This document shows, piece after piece, positions 32,499 through 41,549 of a stretch of DNA of 64,000 nucleotides. The DNA lies in the NCBI RefSeq assembly GCF_001550065.1, contig NZ_LRUB01000031.1, positions 20,965 to 84,964 of the forward strand, read 5' to 3'. Position numbers and translations under genes: made by a program. The notes under the pieces were generated by a model. The model did no database searches, was not told where the DNA came from, and worked only from the letters and a program-made list of their open reading frames with translations. Numbering within the stretch: position 1 is the stretch's first letter; the number at the start of each line of letters is the position of its first letter. This DNA is from Kordiimonas lipolytica (GTDB taxonomy: Bacteria > Pseudomonadota > Alphaproteobacteria > Sphingomonadales > Kordiimonadaceae).

Positions 32499-34385
32499 AT
32501 GTTTGATATTATTCGGAAAAAACCTCCATCTTCACAATCCACAAAGCTTCCGGCTGGCCTGAATGCCTCAAGCCTCATAGGAACGATGTGTGCATCACAA
32601 GCCATGATTTCCTTTGACCCAAATGGGGTTGTCGTGGATGCTAACCCTACATTTCTCTCGCTAATGGGCTATGGCCTTGAAGAGATCGTCGGAACCCACC
32701 ACAGCAAGTTTGTGGACAAGAAATTTGCAGCAAGCCCAAAGTATCGCGAGTTTTGGGATGAGCTCAATCATGGCGTCTATCAGTCAGGCATCTTCAAGCG
32801 CCATACAAAATCAGGTGATGTCGTATGGCTGCAGGCCGTCTATCTGCCTCAAATGGGTTCAGACGGCAAACTTGAACGCGTTGTCAAATTCGCGACCGAT
32901 TATAGCGAAACCCAAGACCGCAACATCGATGCTCTCGGGAAAGTGGCCGCCATGGACCAATCCCAGGCGGTGATTGAGTTCGAGCTGGACGGCACTATTA
33001 TCACAGCCAACGAAAACTTCCTTTCCACCGTGGGCTACGAGCTTAGTGAGATTCAGGGGAAGCATCACAGCATCTTTGTGGACCCTGCCTATAGCAAATC
33101 CCCAAAATATGCAGAGTTTTGGGATAAGCTCAGAGCGGGTGAGCACCTAACCTCCGAATACCGACGCGTTGGCAAAGCTGGCAAGGAAATCTGGCTGCAG
33201 GCCAGTTACACGCCAATATTGGATGCTGACGGCAAACCTATAAAAGTCGTCAAATTCGCCACAGACATAACCGCCCAGAAGCTGAAAAATGCCGACTATG
33301 AGGGCAAGATTGAAGCCTTGAACAAGGCTCAGGCGGTGATCGAGTTCGAACTGGATGGCACCATCATTGCTGCGAACCAAAATTTCCTCGAAGCGGTTGG
33401 GTATGAGTTGGAAGAGATTGTTGGCAAGCATCATTCAATGTTCGTGGATGGTACCTACAAGGGATCAACCGAATACAAAAATTTCTGGATTGCACTTGGA
33501 AGCGGCGAGTTTCGATCCGGGGAATATCAACGGGTCGGAAATGGTGGCAAAGAGATTTGGCTGCAGGCCACCTACAACCCGATCTTCGATCCCTCAGGCA
33601 AGCCTTTCAAGGTCGTAAAATTCGCGAGTGATATCACCTCTATGGTGTTGGCGCGAAAGGAAAGAGAACGCGTAGGCGCCCAGGTTGATAAAAATTTGGA
33701 AGAGATCGTCTCCAGCGTAGGGACCGCCAACGAACGCGCGGGATTGGCGGCCTCTGCCTCAACTGAAACCGAAGCAATGGTACAGACCGTCGCGTCCGCG
33801 GCGGAAGAACTCAATGCCTCTTTCCGCGAGATTGCCGAAAGCGTGGCACTGGCACGGAATGCGGTCGACAAAACGTCTGGCGAAACCCGAGCTGCAGACA
33901 AATCTACCAAGACCCTTAGCGAGGCTGCCGAAGCCATGAACAAGATTGTTGTTCTGATTGAGGATATTGCCTCCCAAATCAACCTCCTCGCCCTCAATGC
34001 GACTATTGAATCGGCCCGAGCAGGTGAAGCCGGCCGAGGTTTCGCGGTTGTTGCCAGCGAGGTTAAAAATCTGGCAACACAAGTAGCAACCGCTACTGGC
34101 CAAATCTCAGATGAGATTGCTCGCATGCAGGATGTATCAAGCGAAGTGGTTGAGCGCCTTGTTGGGATCAACGGTGCCGTGGGCGATCTTCAGGGAAGCG
34201 TCACGGGTATTGCTGGCGCGATTGAGGAACAGAGCGTTGTGACGCAGGAGATCTCATCAAACATGCAAACAGCCGCTGGTGCCGTTGCGGAGATAAACGA
34301 AAACCTGAATGATCTGTCCCACAACATTAACTCTGCAAACAACCTCGCAAACGAAGGCATCGACCTGTACCGACGCCTGGAATAG
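32499..34385 (+). CDS. Soluble methyl-accepting chemotaxis protein with three PAS domains
   Basis: The 628-residue protein has no transmembrane segment. Three tandem PAS repeats begin near residues 33, 155 and 275, each containing a variant of [17 protein letters not shown] and WLQAxYxPI; repeats 2 and 3 are the most alike (both start [12 protein letters not shown]). A signalling domain follows from about residue 390, with the hairpin-tip sequence [33 protein letters not shown]. The repeated HHSxFVD pattern is typical of Aer-like cytoplasmic receptors that sense redox, oxygen or ligand. It is co-transcribed with the histidine kinase and ends before a strong hairpin. Confidence 0.92.
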   Translation: MFDIIRKKPPSSQSTKLPAGLNASSLIGTMCASQAMISFDPNGVVVDANPTFLSLMGYGLEEIVGTHHSKFVDKKFAASPKYREFWDELNHGVYQSGIFKRHTKSGDVVWLQAVYLPQMGSDGKLERVVKFATDYSETQDRNIDALGKVAAMDQSQAVIEFELDGTIITANENFLSTVGYELSEIQGKHHSIFVDPAYSKSPKYAEFWDKLRAGEHLTSEYRRVGKAGKEIWLQASYTPILDADGKPIKVVKFATDITAQKLKNADYEGKIEALNKAQAVIEFELDGTIIAANQNFLEAVGYELEEIVGKHHSMFVDGTYKGSTEYKNFWIALGSGEFRSGEYQRVGNGGKEIWLQATYNPIFDPSGKPFKVVKFASDITSMVLARKERERVGAQVDKNLEEIVSSVGTANERAGLAASASTETEAMVQTVASAAEELNASFREIAESVALARNAVDKTSGETRAADKSTKTLSEAAEAMNKIVVLIEDIASQINLLALNATIESARAGEAGRGFAVVASEVKNLATQVATATGQISDEIARMQDVSSEVVERLVGINGAVGDLQGSVTGIAGAIEEQSVVTQEISSNMQTAAGAVAEINENLNDLSHNINSANNLANEGIDLYRRLE

Positions 34386-34414
34386 CCTTTGCGCGCTCCT
34401 TCCCAGGGTGTGCT

Positions 34415-34463
34415 GCCCTCTCTGTCAACCATCTAGGTGGTTCGACAGAGAGGGCTCCTTCTT
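34415..34463 (+). terminator. Terminator after the chemoreceptor gene
   Basis: Perfect 12-bp stem GCCCTCTCTGTC (34415-34426) / GACAGAGAGGGC (34444-34455) with an inner AACCA/TGGTT extension, followed by TCCTTCTT. Confidence 0.8.
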
Positions 34464-34549
34464 GTCAACCGATGAGTTTACGCTTTCTAAACGATAGGTC
34501 TGGATAATAATGTCGTACGCTTGGGGGCGCCAAAATGGACCGATACTGA

Positions 34550-35434
34550 ATGCTAGATCAGGCCAAGACATCTGAAAATCTGGCGCTAGCCTATAACCAA
34601 CATGTCAGTACTGTTGTTAGTTCCCTTTGGGCACAATATGCATTGGAAGCCCGGGGCCCCGAAGGCCTACAGATGCTTTTTAGGGACATTTTGCCTGAGG
34701 GACTTGGCAATAGTTCAAAATTCCACATGAATGACAGCCCGGTAGGCTATCCCTTCTTTGTGCAAGAAGGAAACTGGTTCCCAAATCACCTGTGCCTGAA
34801 GTTTTACGAAAACCTCTGCAGTATCGAACCAGATCTTTTTGAGGTTGGCCGCCGGGTGGCCGGCTTTTCGTTGAAGAAACGCAACATAATCGAACTGCGT
34901 CTGCTCAATCTTGCCCGTGCATCCCTTATTCTTAGAAACATTGCACGCGTCAATGCCCGCTTTGCCAAAAACAAGAAGCCAAAGATCACCTTCCTTGGCA
35001 AAGAAAGAGGTGACCTGAGACTCAATTACCTCGAGGGTTTCCGCCATACAGAAAAAAGTACGGACTACTATCGGGGTTTTATTGTGGGGGTGCTGGAGTT
35101 CATGGGCTTTCGAGATCTGAAGTCTGAAATTGTCTCCGACAGCTTTCCCCAGGAAGGTGGCGGTGTCACAGACCTGTCCTTCACATGGGAGAAAAAGAGC
35201 TTTCCACAGCGACTGAAGCTCCGCCCCCCATCAAAGAGACTGACTATTCGCGAACGAGAAATCGTCCGCCTTTTGACTGAAGGCTTCACGCTAAAGGAAA
35301 TCTGCTATCTGGAAGATATCAGCTACGAGACAGTAAAATTTCACTTGGCCAACGCACGGAAGAAACTACATTGCCGGACCAGCGAGGAGCTAGTTGCCAA
35401 GTTTGTCGCGATTGATTTGGGGCATGAGCTATGA
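34550..35434 (+). CDS. LuxR-type transcriptional regulator
   Basis: The 294-residue protein ends in a GerE/LuxR helix-turn-helix (residues about 228-290: LTIREREIVRLLTEGFTLKEIC ... YETVKFHLANARKKLHCRT). The N-terminal 200 residues are not a known autoinducer or receiver domain that I recognise; they contain a helical core and a segment DYYRGFIVGVLEFMGFRDL, reminiscent of ligand-binding V4R/HNOB-like regions. It sits directly upstream of the ubiTUV operon in the same orientation, with about 100 bases between, and could regulate it or the signalling cluster. Confidence 0.75.
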   Translation: MLDQAKTSENLALAYNQHVSTVVSSLWAQYALEARGPEGLQMLFRDILPEGLGNSSKFHMNDSPVGYPFFVQEGNWFPNHLCLKFYENLCSIEPDLFEVGRRVAGFSLKKRNIIELRLLNLARASLILRNIARVNARFAKNKKPKITFLGKERGDLRLNYLEGFRHTEKSTDYYRGFIVGVLEFMGFRDLKSEIVSDSFPQEGGGVTDLSFTWEKKSFPQRLKLRPPSKRLTIREREIVRLLTEGFTLKEICYLEDISYETVKFHLANARKKLHCRTSEELVAKFVAIDLGHEL

Positions 35435-35467
35435 TCATACTGCCTTAGCGGTCCAATTCTGGTCAGT

Positions 35468-35481
35468 TTGATTTGCGTCAA
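35468..35481 (+). promoter_or_regulatory. FNR/FnrL-type box upstream of ubiT
   Basis: TTGATTTGCGTCAA (TTGAT-N4-GTCAA) matches the FnrL/FixK consensus. A -10 candidate TAGTGT at 35503-35508 places the predicted start near 35515, so the box centre is at about -41, the class II activation position. ubiT starts about 20 bases later. Anaerobic induction of ubiTUV by FNR is known in E. coli. Confidence 0.65.
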
Positions 35482-35535
35482 GGCGTACACAGCACATCCC
35501 ACTAGTGTGCCTGCAGTACAACAGTGGAATCAGAC

Positions 35536-36063
35536 ATGCATATAGATTTCTTTCGCAAGGCCGCACCGATTGCCGCAAGGTCGATCCGCATCCTGCCCCT
35601 TCCCCCGGCCAACCTGGCTTTGTCTTTACTGGTCAAGCGCATGTCACGCAGGCATGCGAACATACTTGAGCGGCTGCAGCCAATTGCAGGCAGGCTATTC
35701 TCGATCCAGATCACCGACCTTGGGGTGGCGCTCCTGCTGACAGTACACAGCCATGCTGTGGCTGTGAAAGTCGTGCGGCAAGCGCCCCCCTGCGATGTCG
35801 GTATTGAAGGAACTTTGTCTGTTCTTTTCGCCTTACTTGAAGGTGATCTGGACGGTGATTCCCTTTTCTTTTCCCGCGACCTGCAAGTGGACGGTGATAC
35901 AGAAGCCCTTTTAACACTAAGGAACGCTCTGGACAGTGAGGACTTCAGCCTGAAACGCGAGCTTCTGAATATCTCAGGTCCGATCATTCCAGCTGCACAG
36001 CGTATCTTTGAGGCACTGGCTCCTGCCCACCCAGGCGCTCTGAAATCGGGAGGCAGACCTTGA
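35536..36063 (+). CDS. ubiT: UbiT: SCP2-domain lipid-binding factor for O2-independent ubiquinone synthesis
   Basis: The 175-residue protein is an SCP2/YhbT-type: basic N-terminus (DFFRKAAPIAARSIRILPLPP) then a lipid-binding domain (GRLFSIQITDLGVALLLTVHS ... GTLSVLFALLEGDLDGDSLFFSRDLQVDGDTEALLTLRNALD). It binds isoprenoid quinone precursors for the UbiU/UbiV hydroxylases. The ATG at 35536 fits the promoter better than the GTG at 35524. The 3' end overlaps ubiU by four bases, and an FNR-type box is upstream. Confidence 0.88.
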   Translation: MHIDFFRKAAPIAARSIRILPLPPANLALSLLVKRMSRRHANILERLQPIAGRLFSIQITDLGVALLLTVHSHAVAVKVVRQAPPCDVGIEGTLSVLFALLEGDLDGDSLFFSRDLQVDGDTEALLTLRNALDSEDFSLKRELLNISGPIIPAAQRIFEALAPAHPGALKSGGRP

Positions 36064-37034
36064 CCAAGCTTGAACTTGTATGCCCTGCGGGCACACCTGC
36101 GGCGCTAAGAACGGCAGTTGATGCCGGCGCCGACGCCGTTTATATGGGTTTCCGCGATGAAACCAATGCAAGGAATTTTCCCGGCCTGAACTTTTCGCGG
36201 AAAGAGCTTTCTGAAGCGCTTACCTATGCACACGCACGTGGCGCTCAGGTTTTCCTCGCCGTTAACACATATGCGAAGGCGGGAAACCCGACACCTTGGC
36301 ATGAAGCAATCAATTCCGCAGCAGAACTGGGCGTGGATGCCCTGATCCTGGCAGATATAGGCCTATTGGACTATGCTAGGCACACCTTCCCTAACCTCCG
36401 CCTGCATCTTTCGGTTCAAGCATCTGCATCAGACCCGGCATCAATAAACTACTATGTCGAACGCTTCGGTATTCGCCGCGTCGTCCTGCCGCGCGTCCTC
36501 ACAGTACCAGAGATTGGAAAGCTTAACAGTCAGATACCCATTGAAACGGAAGTCTTTGCCTTTGGCGGTATGTGCCCGATGGCCGAGGGACGTTGCACAC
36601 TGTCGTCCTATATCACAGGTAAGTCGCCAAACCGGAACGGCGTGTGCTCACCTGCAAGCCATGTATATTACGCACAGACTGACGAAGGCCTGACAAGCAA
36701 GCTGGGAGGCTTCACGATCAACCGGTTTAGGATCGATGAGCCCGCGGGCTATCCCACCCTGTGCAAGGGGCGGTTCAAGTCCGGCGGAAAAACACGCTAT
36801 CTATTCGAGGAACCTACCAGCCTAGACATTACCCCTATCTTGCCTGACTTGCTGGCTGCGGGTGTCACTGCTCTCAAGATCGAAGGACGCCAACGCAGCA
36901 AGGCCTATGTTCGTGATGTGGTCACTGCCTTCCGCGCCGCTATCGACGGCACGCCCGAATTCACGCAATGCGTCGGCCACCTATCTGAAGGCAGCCAGAA
37001 CACTACAGGCGCGTATGGGAAGAAATGGTTATGA
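36060..37034 (+). CDS. ubiU: UbiU: U32-family 4Fe-4S hydroxylase subunit, O2-independent ubiquinone synthesis
   Basis: The 324-residue protein is a peptidase-U32-like enzyme that together with UbiV adds hydroxyl groups to the ubiquinone ring without O2. It has the four cluster cysteines at 172, 179, 196 and 235 (MCPMAEGRC, NGVCSPA, YPTLCKGRF), with the same spacing as in E. coli UbiU. Other family motifs are ELVCPAGTPAALRTAVDAGADAVYMGF and TALKIEGRQRS. It overlaps ubiT by four bases and ubiV by four. Confidence 0.92.
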   Translation: MTKLELVCPAGTPAALRTAVDAGADAVYMGFRDETNARNFPGLNFSRKELSEALTYAHARGAQVFLAVNTYAKAGNPTPWHEAINSAAELGVDALILADIGLLDYARHTFPNLRLHLSVQASASDPASINYYVERFGIRRVVLPRVLTVPEIGKLNSQIPIETEVFAFGGMCPMAEGRCTLSSYITGKSPNRNGVCSPASHVYYAQTDEGLTSKLGGFTINRFRIDEPAGYPTLCKGRFKSGGKTRYLFEEPTSLDITPILPDLLAAGVTALKIEGRQRSKAYVRDVVTAFRAAIDGTPEFTQCVGHLSEGSQNTTGAYGKKWL

Positions 37035-37942
37035 CACAAAATGCCCCCACCCTTTCACTAGGTCCGCTTCTGTTCAACTGGCCAGCGGAGAATATGCGTG
37101 ATTTCTATTTCCGAATCGCTGACGAGGCGGACTTGGACATTGTCTATTTCGGTGAGGTTGTTTGCGCCAAACGCCGTCCGTTCCAACTGCCCTTCTATGA
37201 GGCTATCCTCGAACGACTGGCGCGCGGCGGCAAGCAGGTGATCCTGTCAACGCTCCAGTTGGTGATGGACACCAAGGACCAACAGGCGGTCGCAGACATG
37301 GTGGCTTTCACGGGCGACTATCTGGTGGAAGCCAATGACCTGTCGTCCTGCGCGGCACTCGCCGGGAAGCCCCACGCACTAGGGCCGTCCGTAAACATTT
37401 ATAATGAAGACACACTCAGATATTTCGAGGGTGAAGGTGCCACCCGTATCTCTCTCAATGCCGAACTGCCGGTTGACAGCCTACAAGCCCTGGCGGACGT
37501 CGCCACCGTGGACCTTGAGGTGCAAGCTTTCGGTCGTGCACCGCTTGCTATTTCCGCCCGCTGCTTTCATGCCCGCACGCATGGCCTGGCGAAAAACGGT
37601 TGCCAGTATGTATGCGAAAAAGATCTCGATGGCTTGGCGGTTGACACGCTTGATGATCAACCGTTTCTGGCAGTTAATGGCTTGCAGACCCTGTCACAAG
37701 CCTATTTGTGTCTACTGGAAGAAATCCCAGCGTTGCAGGATATGGGCATTATAGGCCTGCGCCTATCACCCCATAGCTGCGACATGGTTAAGGTGTCAGA
37801 AATATACCGCGCTCGTGCGGCCAGGCGGTCTAGCGCCACAGAAACACTGGAAGCTCTGAAAGCCGTCCTGAATGGCCAACCACTCGCGAACGGCTTTTTC
37901 CATGGTGAGGAAGGACTTAAGTACGTCGCATCACATATCTGA
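37031..37942 (+). CDS. ubiV: UbiV: U32-family 4Fe-4S partner of UbiU
   Basis: The 303-residue protein carries SLGPLLFNWPAENMRDFYFRIADEADLDIVYFGEVVC, with the first ligand cysteine near residue 45, and a cluster segment ISARCFHARTHGLAKNGC followed by QYVC (CX12CX3C), as in UbiV. The ATG at 37031 overlaps the ubiU stop as ATGA and was chosen over 37025. UbiU and UbiV form a heterodimer. The three genes indicate that the host can make ubiquinone when oxygen is low. Confidence 0.9.
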   Translation: MTQNAPTLSLGPLLFNWPAENMRDFYFRIADEADLDIVYFGEVVCAKRRPFQLPFYEAILERLARGGKQVILSTLQLVMDTKDQQAVADMVAFTGDYLVEANDLSSCAALAGKPHALGPSVNIYNEDTLRYFEGEGATRISLNAELPVDSLQALADVATVDLEVQAFGRAPLAISARCFHARTHGLAKNGCQYVCEKDLDGLAVDTLDDQPFLAVNGLQTLSQAYLCLLEEIPALQDMGIIGLRLSPHSCDMVKVSEIYRARAARRSSATETLEALKAVLNGQPLANGFFHGEEGLKYVASHI

Positions 37943-38108
37943 GCTCCGCCATGTTTGCCTAGGGCGGGCTATACCGAAAAACCTGCCATCCGGCTTCGGC
38001 AATACGAGCCTCCTTACACTGAAGGTATGAGATTGGATGTTTTTGCCTTGGGCTCAAGCATCCACATAGGCGGGACTGGCGAGAGCGAGCAAAGCAGTTA
38101 CTGGATAA

Positions 38109-38807
38109 TTAGTTGCACCTATTTGCGGAATATTGCCAGATTGTGCCGAACATTGTGTTCAGCAATGGTTTTGCGTATATCTGCGAGAAGCTGGTTTCTT
38201 CAAGCATGTCGGGTAAGTTTCCCTTCGCATTATCTCGGGTGACGGCCAACCCGTCAAGCAAGCGCACCAGCCAGAAGGCGGCTCTGAGGAACACATTCGC
38301 CCCGGGGCCCCAGTCGATCAACACAAATCGACCGCCCGGTCGCAGCAACGCCTGAACGGACTTAAGCGCCCGCTGTTTTTGATCATGGGTCAAATGATGA
38401 AACACGAGGCTGGAGGTCACACAATCGAAGCGGCCAATATCTTGCTGTGGAAGTGAGGCGGCGTCCGTCACATTGACGTCTCGAAACGTGACTGCAGATA
38501 CCTCACTTTGGAGCCCCATCTTATTGAGTGCGATCTCCAGAACCTCAGGATCGATATCATATCCGGTGACACTACTTCTTGGCTCAGTCTGCGCTATTGC
38601 GAGGGACAACTCACCCGTGCCACACCCGAGGTCCAAAATGGCTTCTCCAGGCTCTGGCGCTATCGCATCGACAGACAATCTCCGCAGTACACTGCCACGC
38701 GTAAAATATTCGATGACCAAGTCATAAACGCCTGTTGCCCACTTGTAGCGAAGGGCGGGAACAAAGCCCTCGGGCTCGCCCTTTTCTTGCTCTGCAGTCT
38801 TCGACAT
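38109..38807 (-). CDS. Class I SAM-dependent methyltransferase (UbiE-like)
   Basis: The 232-residue protein has the Rossmann SAM motif I EAILDLGCGTGELSLAIAQ, acidic motif II around VTGYDIDPEVLE, motif DVNVTDAASLP and VTSSLVFHHL, plus GGRFVLIDWG. The start at 38807 has CAGGAGCC. It diverges from the fatty acid hydroxylase gene, and the shared intergenic region carries a perfect 28-bp palindrome. The methyl acceptor is unknown; a lipid substrate is plausible from the neighbour. Confidence 0.8.
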   Translation of the reverse strand: MSKTAEQEKGEPEGFVPALRYKWATGVYDLVIEYFTRGSVLRRLSVDAIAPEPGEAILDLGCGTGELSLAIAQTEPRSSVTGYDIDPEVLEIALNKMGLQSEVSAVTFRDVNVTDAASLPQQDIGRFDCVTSSLVFHHLTHDQKQRALKSVQALLRPGGRFVLIDWGPGANVFLRAAFWLVRLLDGLAVTRDNAKGNLPDMLEETSFSQIYAKPLLNTMFGTIWQYSANRCN

Positions 38808-38864
38808 TGCCGGCTCCTGGACTGAAATCCTGAATGACACACTAGGTGAACGACCGACGTACGG

Positions 38865-38892
38865 GCTTGAATAAATGGCCATTTATTCAAGC
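38865..38892. promoter_or_regulatory. Perfect 28-bp palindrome, probable operator
   Basis: GCTTGAATAAATGG (38865-38878) is followed directly by its exact reverse complement CCATTTATTCAAGC (38879-38892). It lies in the divergent region between the methyltransferase (start 38807) and the hydroxylase (start 38943). Size and symmetry fit a TetR-type dimer-pair operator; no TetR gene is visible in the window. Confidence 0.75.
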
Positions 38893-38942
38893 TGCTTCGG
38901 TCTCCAATCGTTATTTCTGCCCTGAACAAAGGAGAGAGATCG

Positions 38943-39833
38943 ATGTTTGTTTTGAAAGAGTTGATCAAGGTGAGCTATGTGCCATTGATGCTTGGCGGCT
39001 TTTTGGCTGCCGCACTCTACGCCATTGCAGGCGGTTACGGTTATGGCGCGCTGTTGGTACTGCTACCGCTTGCCATTGGCATATCGTTTGGGTTGGAGCG
39101 CCTTGTGCCATACGAGAAACAATGGAACCAAGACCATGGGGATAGCTGGCGAGACGCGGTTCACGCCCTTGTAAATGAGGTTGCGAATGCTTCGTCGGTG
39201 GCTTTGCTGCCTTTGATTGTCGCCATCGTACCCGGACTTGATATTTGGCCCACCAACTGGCCCATATGGGGGCAACTGTTGCTCGCCATCCTGATTGCTG
39301 ATTGCGGCATCACTTTGGTGCATTATGCAAGTCACATCAATCCTACCCTGTGGCGCTTCCATGCGGTTCATCACAGCGTCAAACGCATGTATGGCTTTAA
39401 CGGCTTGATGAAACACCCGCTTCATCAAGCGATTGAAACGCTCGGCGGCACATGTCCTTTGATTCTGATGGGAATCCCGCTGGACATTGCAGCCCTGCTC
39501 GCCTTCGCGGTCGCCATCCAGCTACTCCTGCAGCATAGCAATGTGGACGTGAAAATCGGGCCGCTTCGCTATATATTGGCGCTCTCGCCCCTACACCGGT
39601 TTCACCACATCAAGTGGCCTGTGGAGGGCGACGTGAACTTCGGCCTGTTCACCACAATTTGGGACCGGATGCTGGGGACAGCCGTATATGACGCCAAGCG
39701 TCGCTTCTCCTCAAATGACCTGGGCATCGGCAAGGAACCCGACTATCCGGACGGCTACCTGGCACAGTTGACCCGGCCGTTTAAAGCGCCCTCTAAAACA
39801 GAAGCAGCAGTTCCAAAACAGCCTGTAGAATGA
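38943..39833 (+). CDS. Sterol desaturase / fatty acid hydroxylase family protein
   Basis: The 296-residue membrane protein has several hydrophobic segments and the three histidine boxes of the non-heme di-iron hydroxylase superfamily: HYASHINP, HAVHHSVKRM and HRFHHIKWP, plus HPLHQAIE. It would hydroxylate or desaturate a membrane lipid or sterol-like substrate with O2. It starts at ATG 38943, with AGGAGAGA upstream, and is adjacent to the palindromic operator. The divergent methyltransferase may act in the same lipid modification. Confidence 0.87.
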   Translation: MFVLKELIKVSYVPLMLGGFLAAALYAIAGGYGYGALLVLLPLAIGISFGLERLVPYEKQWNQDHGDSWRDAVHALVNEVANASSVALLPLIVAIVPGLDIWPTNWPIWGQLLLAILIADCGITLVHYASHINPTLWRFHAVHHSVKRMYGFNGLMKHPLHQAIETLGGTCPLILMGIPLDIAALLAFAVAIQLLLQHSNVDVKIGPLRYILALSPLHRFHHIKWPVEGDVNFGLFTTIWDRMLGTAVYDAKRRFSSNDLGIGKEPDYPDGYLAQLTRPFKAPSKTEAAVPKQPVE

Positions 39834-39893
39834 GTTGCCATATACCACAAAAACCCTTTAGTATCAGTGCCGTAAGAAAAAGGGAGGGATAGA

Positions 39894-40367
39894 GTGAGAA
39901 CACTAATCTGTGCGGCACTGATCGCCATCGGGTCAACGTCCGTTTTCGCGTCTGTTGATGACGAAAAAGCGATCAAAGAGATCATCGCCGCCATCGAATA
40001 TGGTTGGGAAAACGGTGATGGGACACCGTTCCGAAAGTACTTCCTCGATTTTGAAGGCGCCCGCTATGTAGAGTCCGGCGGTCAGAATGAAGGATTGGAC
40101 GACCTGGTAACCAACCATGTGGAACCGGAGAAAGATGCCCTTGAATATCTGCACCTCGATTTCTCGGATATCGAAATTCATTTCGAGGGCGGCTTTGCCT
40201 GGGCGGTCGCCGACACACGCGTCAAAGGCAAGGTCAGGAAAAATGGGCACGAGTTTGATAAGGCCGGGCGCCAAACATTCCTGTTCCGCTTGGTAGAGGG
40301 CGACTGGAAAGTGGTGCACACCCATTCTTCAAGCCGCGACTATAGGCCAAAGAAGCACGAACACTAG
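39894..40367 (+). CDS. Secreted SnoaL/DUF4440-like protein
   Basis: The 157-residue product starts at GTG 39894 behind AGGGAGG and has a signal peptide ([16 protein letters not shown]). The mature part is an NTF2/SnoaL-like domain that ends [15 protein letters not shown], like the ending of the domain fused in 13737-14723 (GEWKVSHAHWSSR). His-rich C-terminus KKHEH. The stop overlaps the convergent AraC gene by four bases. No substrate can be predicted; a small-molecule binding or detoxification role is inferred. Confidence 0.75.
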   Translation: MRTLICAALIAIGSTSVFASVDDEKAIKEIIAAIEYGWENGDGTPFRKYFLDFEGARYVESGGQNEGLDDLVTNHVEPEKDALEYLHLDFSDIEIHFEGGFAWAVADTRVKGKVRKNGHEFDKAGRQTFLFRLVEGDWKVVHTHSSSRDYRPKKHEH

Positions 40368-41038
40368 ACAGCTGGCGTTTCCGCAACTGTCATCTGGATC
40401 TTTAAAACGCTATCTGTGGGGGAGACACCAAATGTCTCCCTCATTGTTCTTGAGAAATGGGCAGAATCCGCAAAGCCTGCCTTGTGGGCAGCTTGGGTTG
40501 CATCTGCCCCCGCGCCAATCTCGGCAACCGCAACATTTAGGCGCCGCCACAAGACATACCGCCGAAGCGGCATACCGATGATGGCGCGGAACAGTTTCGT
40601 AAAACTGCTTTTAGACATGCCAGCGGCACACGCGACCATATCCTGCGTGACTTTGCCGCCAAGCCCGTCGTCGATGGCTTCGAGGGCGCGAATCATCCTC
40701 GTGTCATCAATGGTGGCTTTTCGCCGCCGCAGCGCTGAAAGCCACTCGGGAAGAGCTCTACTCTCTCCCTCGTTTCCTTCCAGCAAGGTTGGCTCAATAT
40801 AAAGCAGATTAAGCGGCTGCTGGCTTGGCGCCAACATGTGCTTTGCGTTTGATGGGATGTCGAGGAAACGCCCCGTTATCTGGCGATCATCCAGTGTAAC
40901 GGTTGCGTCGCAGGCCTCAGAAAAGACTAGCTGGACAGGATAATGGGCATGGAAAGTCGTGTCGCCGGCGAGCCCATGATAATGCGCCCACCCTTGCGCG
41001 AGCAGGAGTTCGCCTTGCCATTGTTTGCTGCTCTTCAC
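40364..41038 (-). CDS. AraC-family transcriptional regulator
   Basis: The 224-residue protein has an N-terminal cupin-like sensor ([24 protein letters not shown]) and a C-terminal double helix-turn-helix (residues about 130-215: [29 protein letters not shown] ... [28 protein letters not shown]). The start is a GTG at 41038. It follows the divalent-metal MerR gene by 11 bases on the same strand, so the two regulators are probably co-transcribed. It may control the adjacent SnoaL or hydroxylase genes or the metal operon. Confidence 0.85.
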   Translation of the reverse strand: MKSSKQWQGELLLAQGWAHYHGLAGDTTFHAHYPVQLVFSEACDATVTLDDRQITGRFLDIPSNAKHMLAPSQQPLNLLYIEPTLLEGNEGESRALPEWLSALRRRKATIDDTRMIRALEAIDDGLGGKVTQDMVACAAGMSKSSFTKLFRAIIGMPLRRYVLWRRLNVAVAEIGAGADATQAAHKAGFADSAHFSRTMRETFGVSPTDSVLKIQMTVAETPAV

Positions 41039-41049
41039 AATCAGGCTTC

Positions 41050-41472
41050 TTAATCATGGTTTTTGCACAGGCTATGGTCAGCCAGTACTTTGATTATCCG
41101 ACAATCCGAAATCGTCCCTCCCGAGCAATTGTTGATCATACGCTTCAGCTCTGTCTGCAGAATCTGCAGCGAGGCGATCTTGCTTTCCACAGCGTTCAAA
41201 TGCCTTCTAGCAATAGCATCTACTTCCTCGCATGGGCGGTCGGGTTGATCGGACAACTCAAGCAGGTTTCTGATATCATCAAGGGAAAAGCCCAGTTCGC
41301 GGCTGTGACGCACGAAGGTAAGTCGTTCCAGGTGAGTTTCATCATATAGGCGCCTGTTATTCGCCGCGCGGAACGCTTTAGGCATCACACCAATGTCCTC
41401 ATAATAGCGGATCGTTTGCACCTTTGTATCGGCACGTTTCGCTAACTCGCCTATCATAAAATCGCTTGCCAC
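41050..41472 (-). CDS. CadR/PbrR-like MerR-family divalent-metal regulator
   Basis: The 140-residue protein starts at GTG 41472 (AAGGAG at good spacing), giving MASDFMIGELAKRADTKV and an HTH ending TIRYYEDIG. Metal ligands are C81 (DRPCEEVDAIARRHL), C116 and C124 (CX7C: CSGGTISDC) and a C-terminal C136 (LCKNHD). The C81 cysteine separates it from CueR-type sensors and points to Cd(II)/Pb(II)/Zn(II) sensing. It faces the cation transporter at 41550 across a promoter with a 19-bp spacer. It probably activates that gene and perhaps the czc operon. Confidence 0.87.
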   Translation of the reverse strand: MASDFMIGELAKRADTKVQTIRYYEDIGVMPKAFRAANNRRLYDETHLERLTFVRHSRELGFSLDDIRNLLELSDQPDRPCEEVDAIARRHLNAVESKIASLQILQTELKRMINNCSGGTISDCRIIKVLADHSLCKNHD

Positions 41473-41483
41473 AAACTTTCTCC

Positions 41484-41514
41484 TTGCTCCTACAGCTACT
41501 GTAGCATGTAGGAT
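41484..41514 (+). promoter_or_regulatory. MerR-family-type promoter of the cation transporter gene
   Basis: TTGCTC (41484-41489) and TAGGAT (41509-41514) are 19 bp apart. The spacer carries the perfect dyad CTACAG (41490-41495) / CTGTAG (41499-41504). The divergent MerR gene starts 12 bases away at 41472, so one operator can serve both. Confidence 0.8.
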
Positions 41515-41549
41515 TTGTTCAACGAAATTAACAGTGATTCGAGGTAAAA

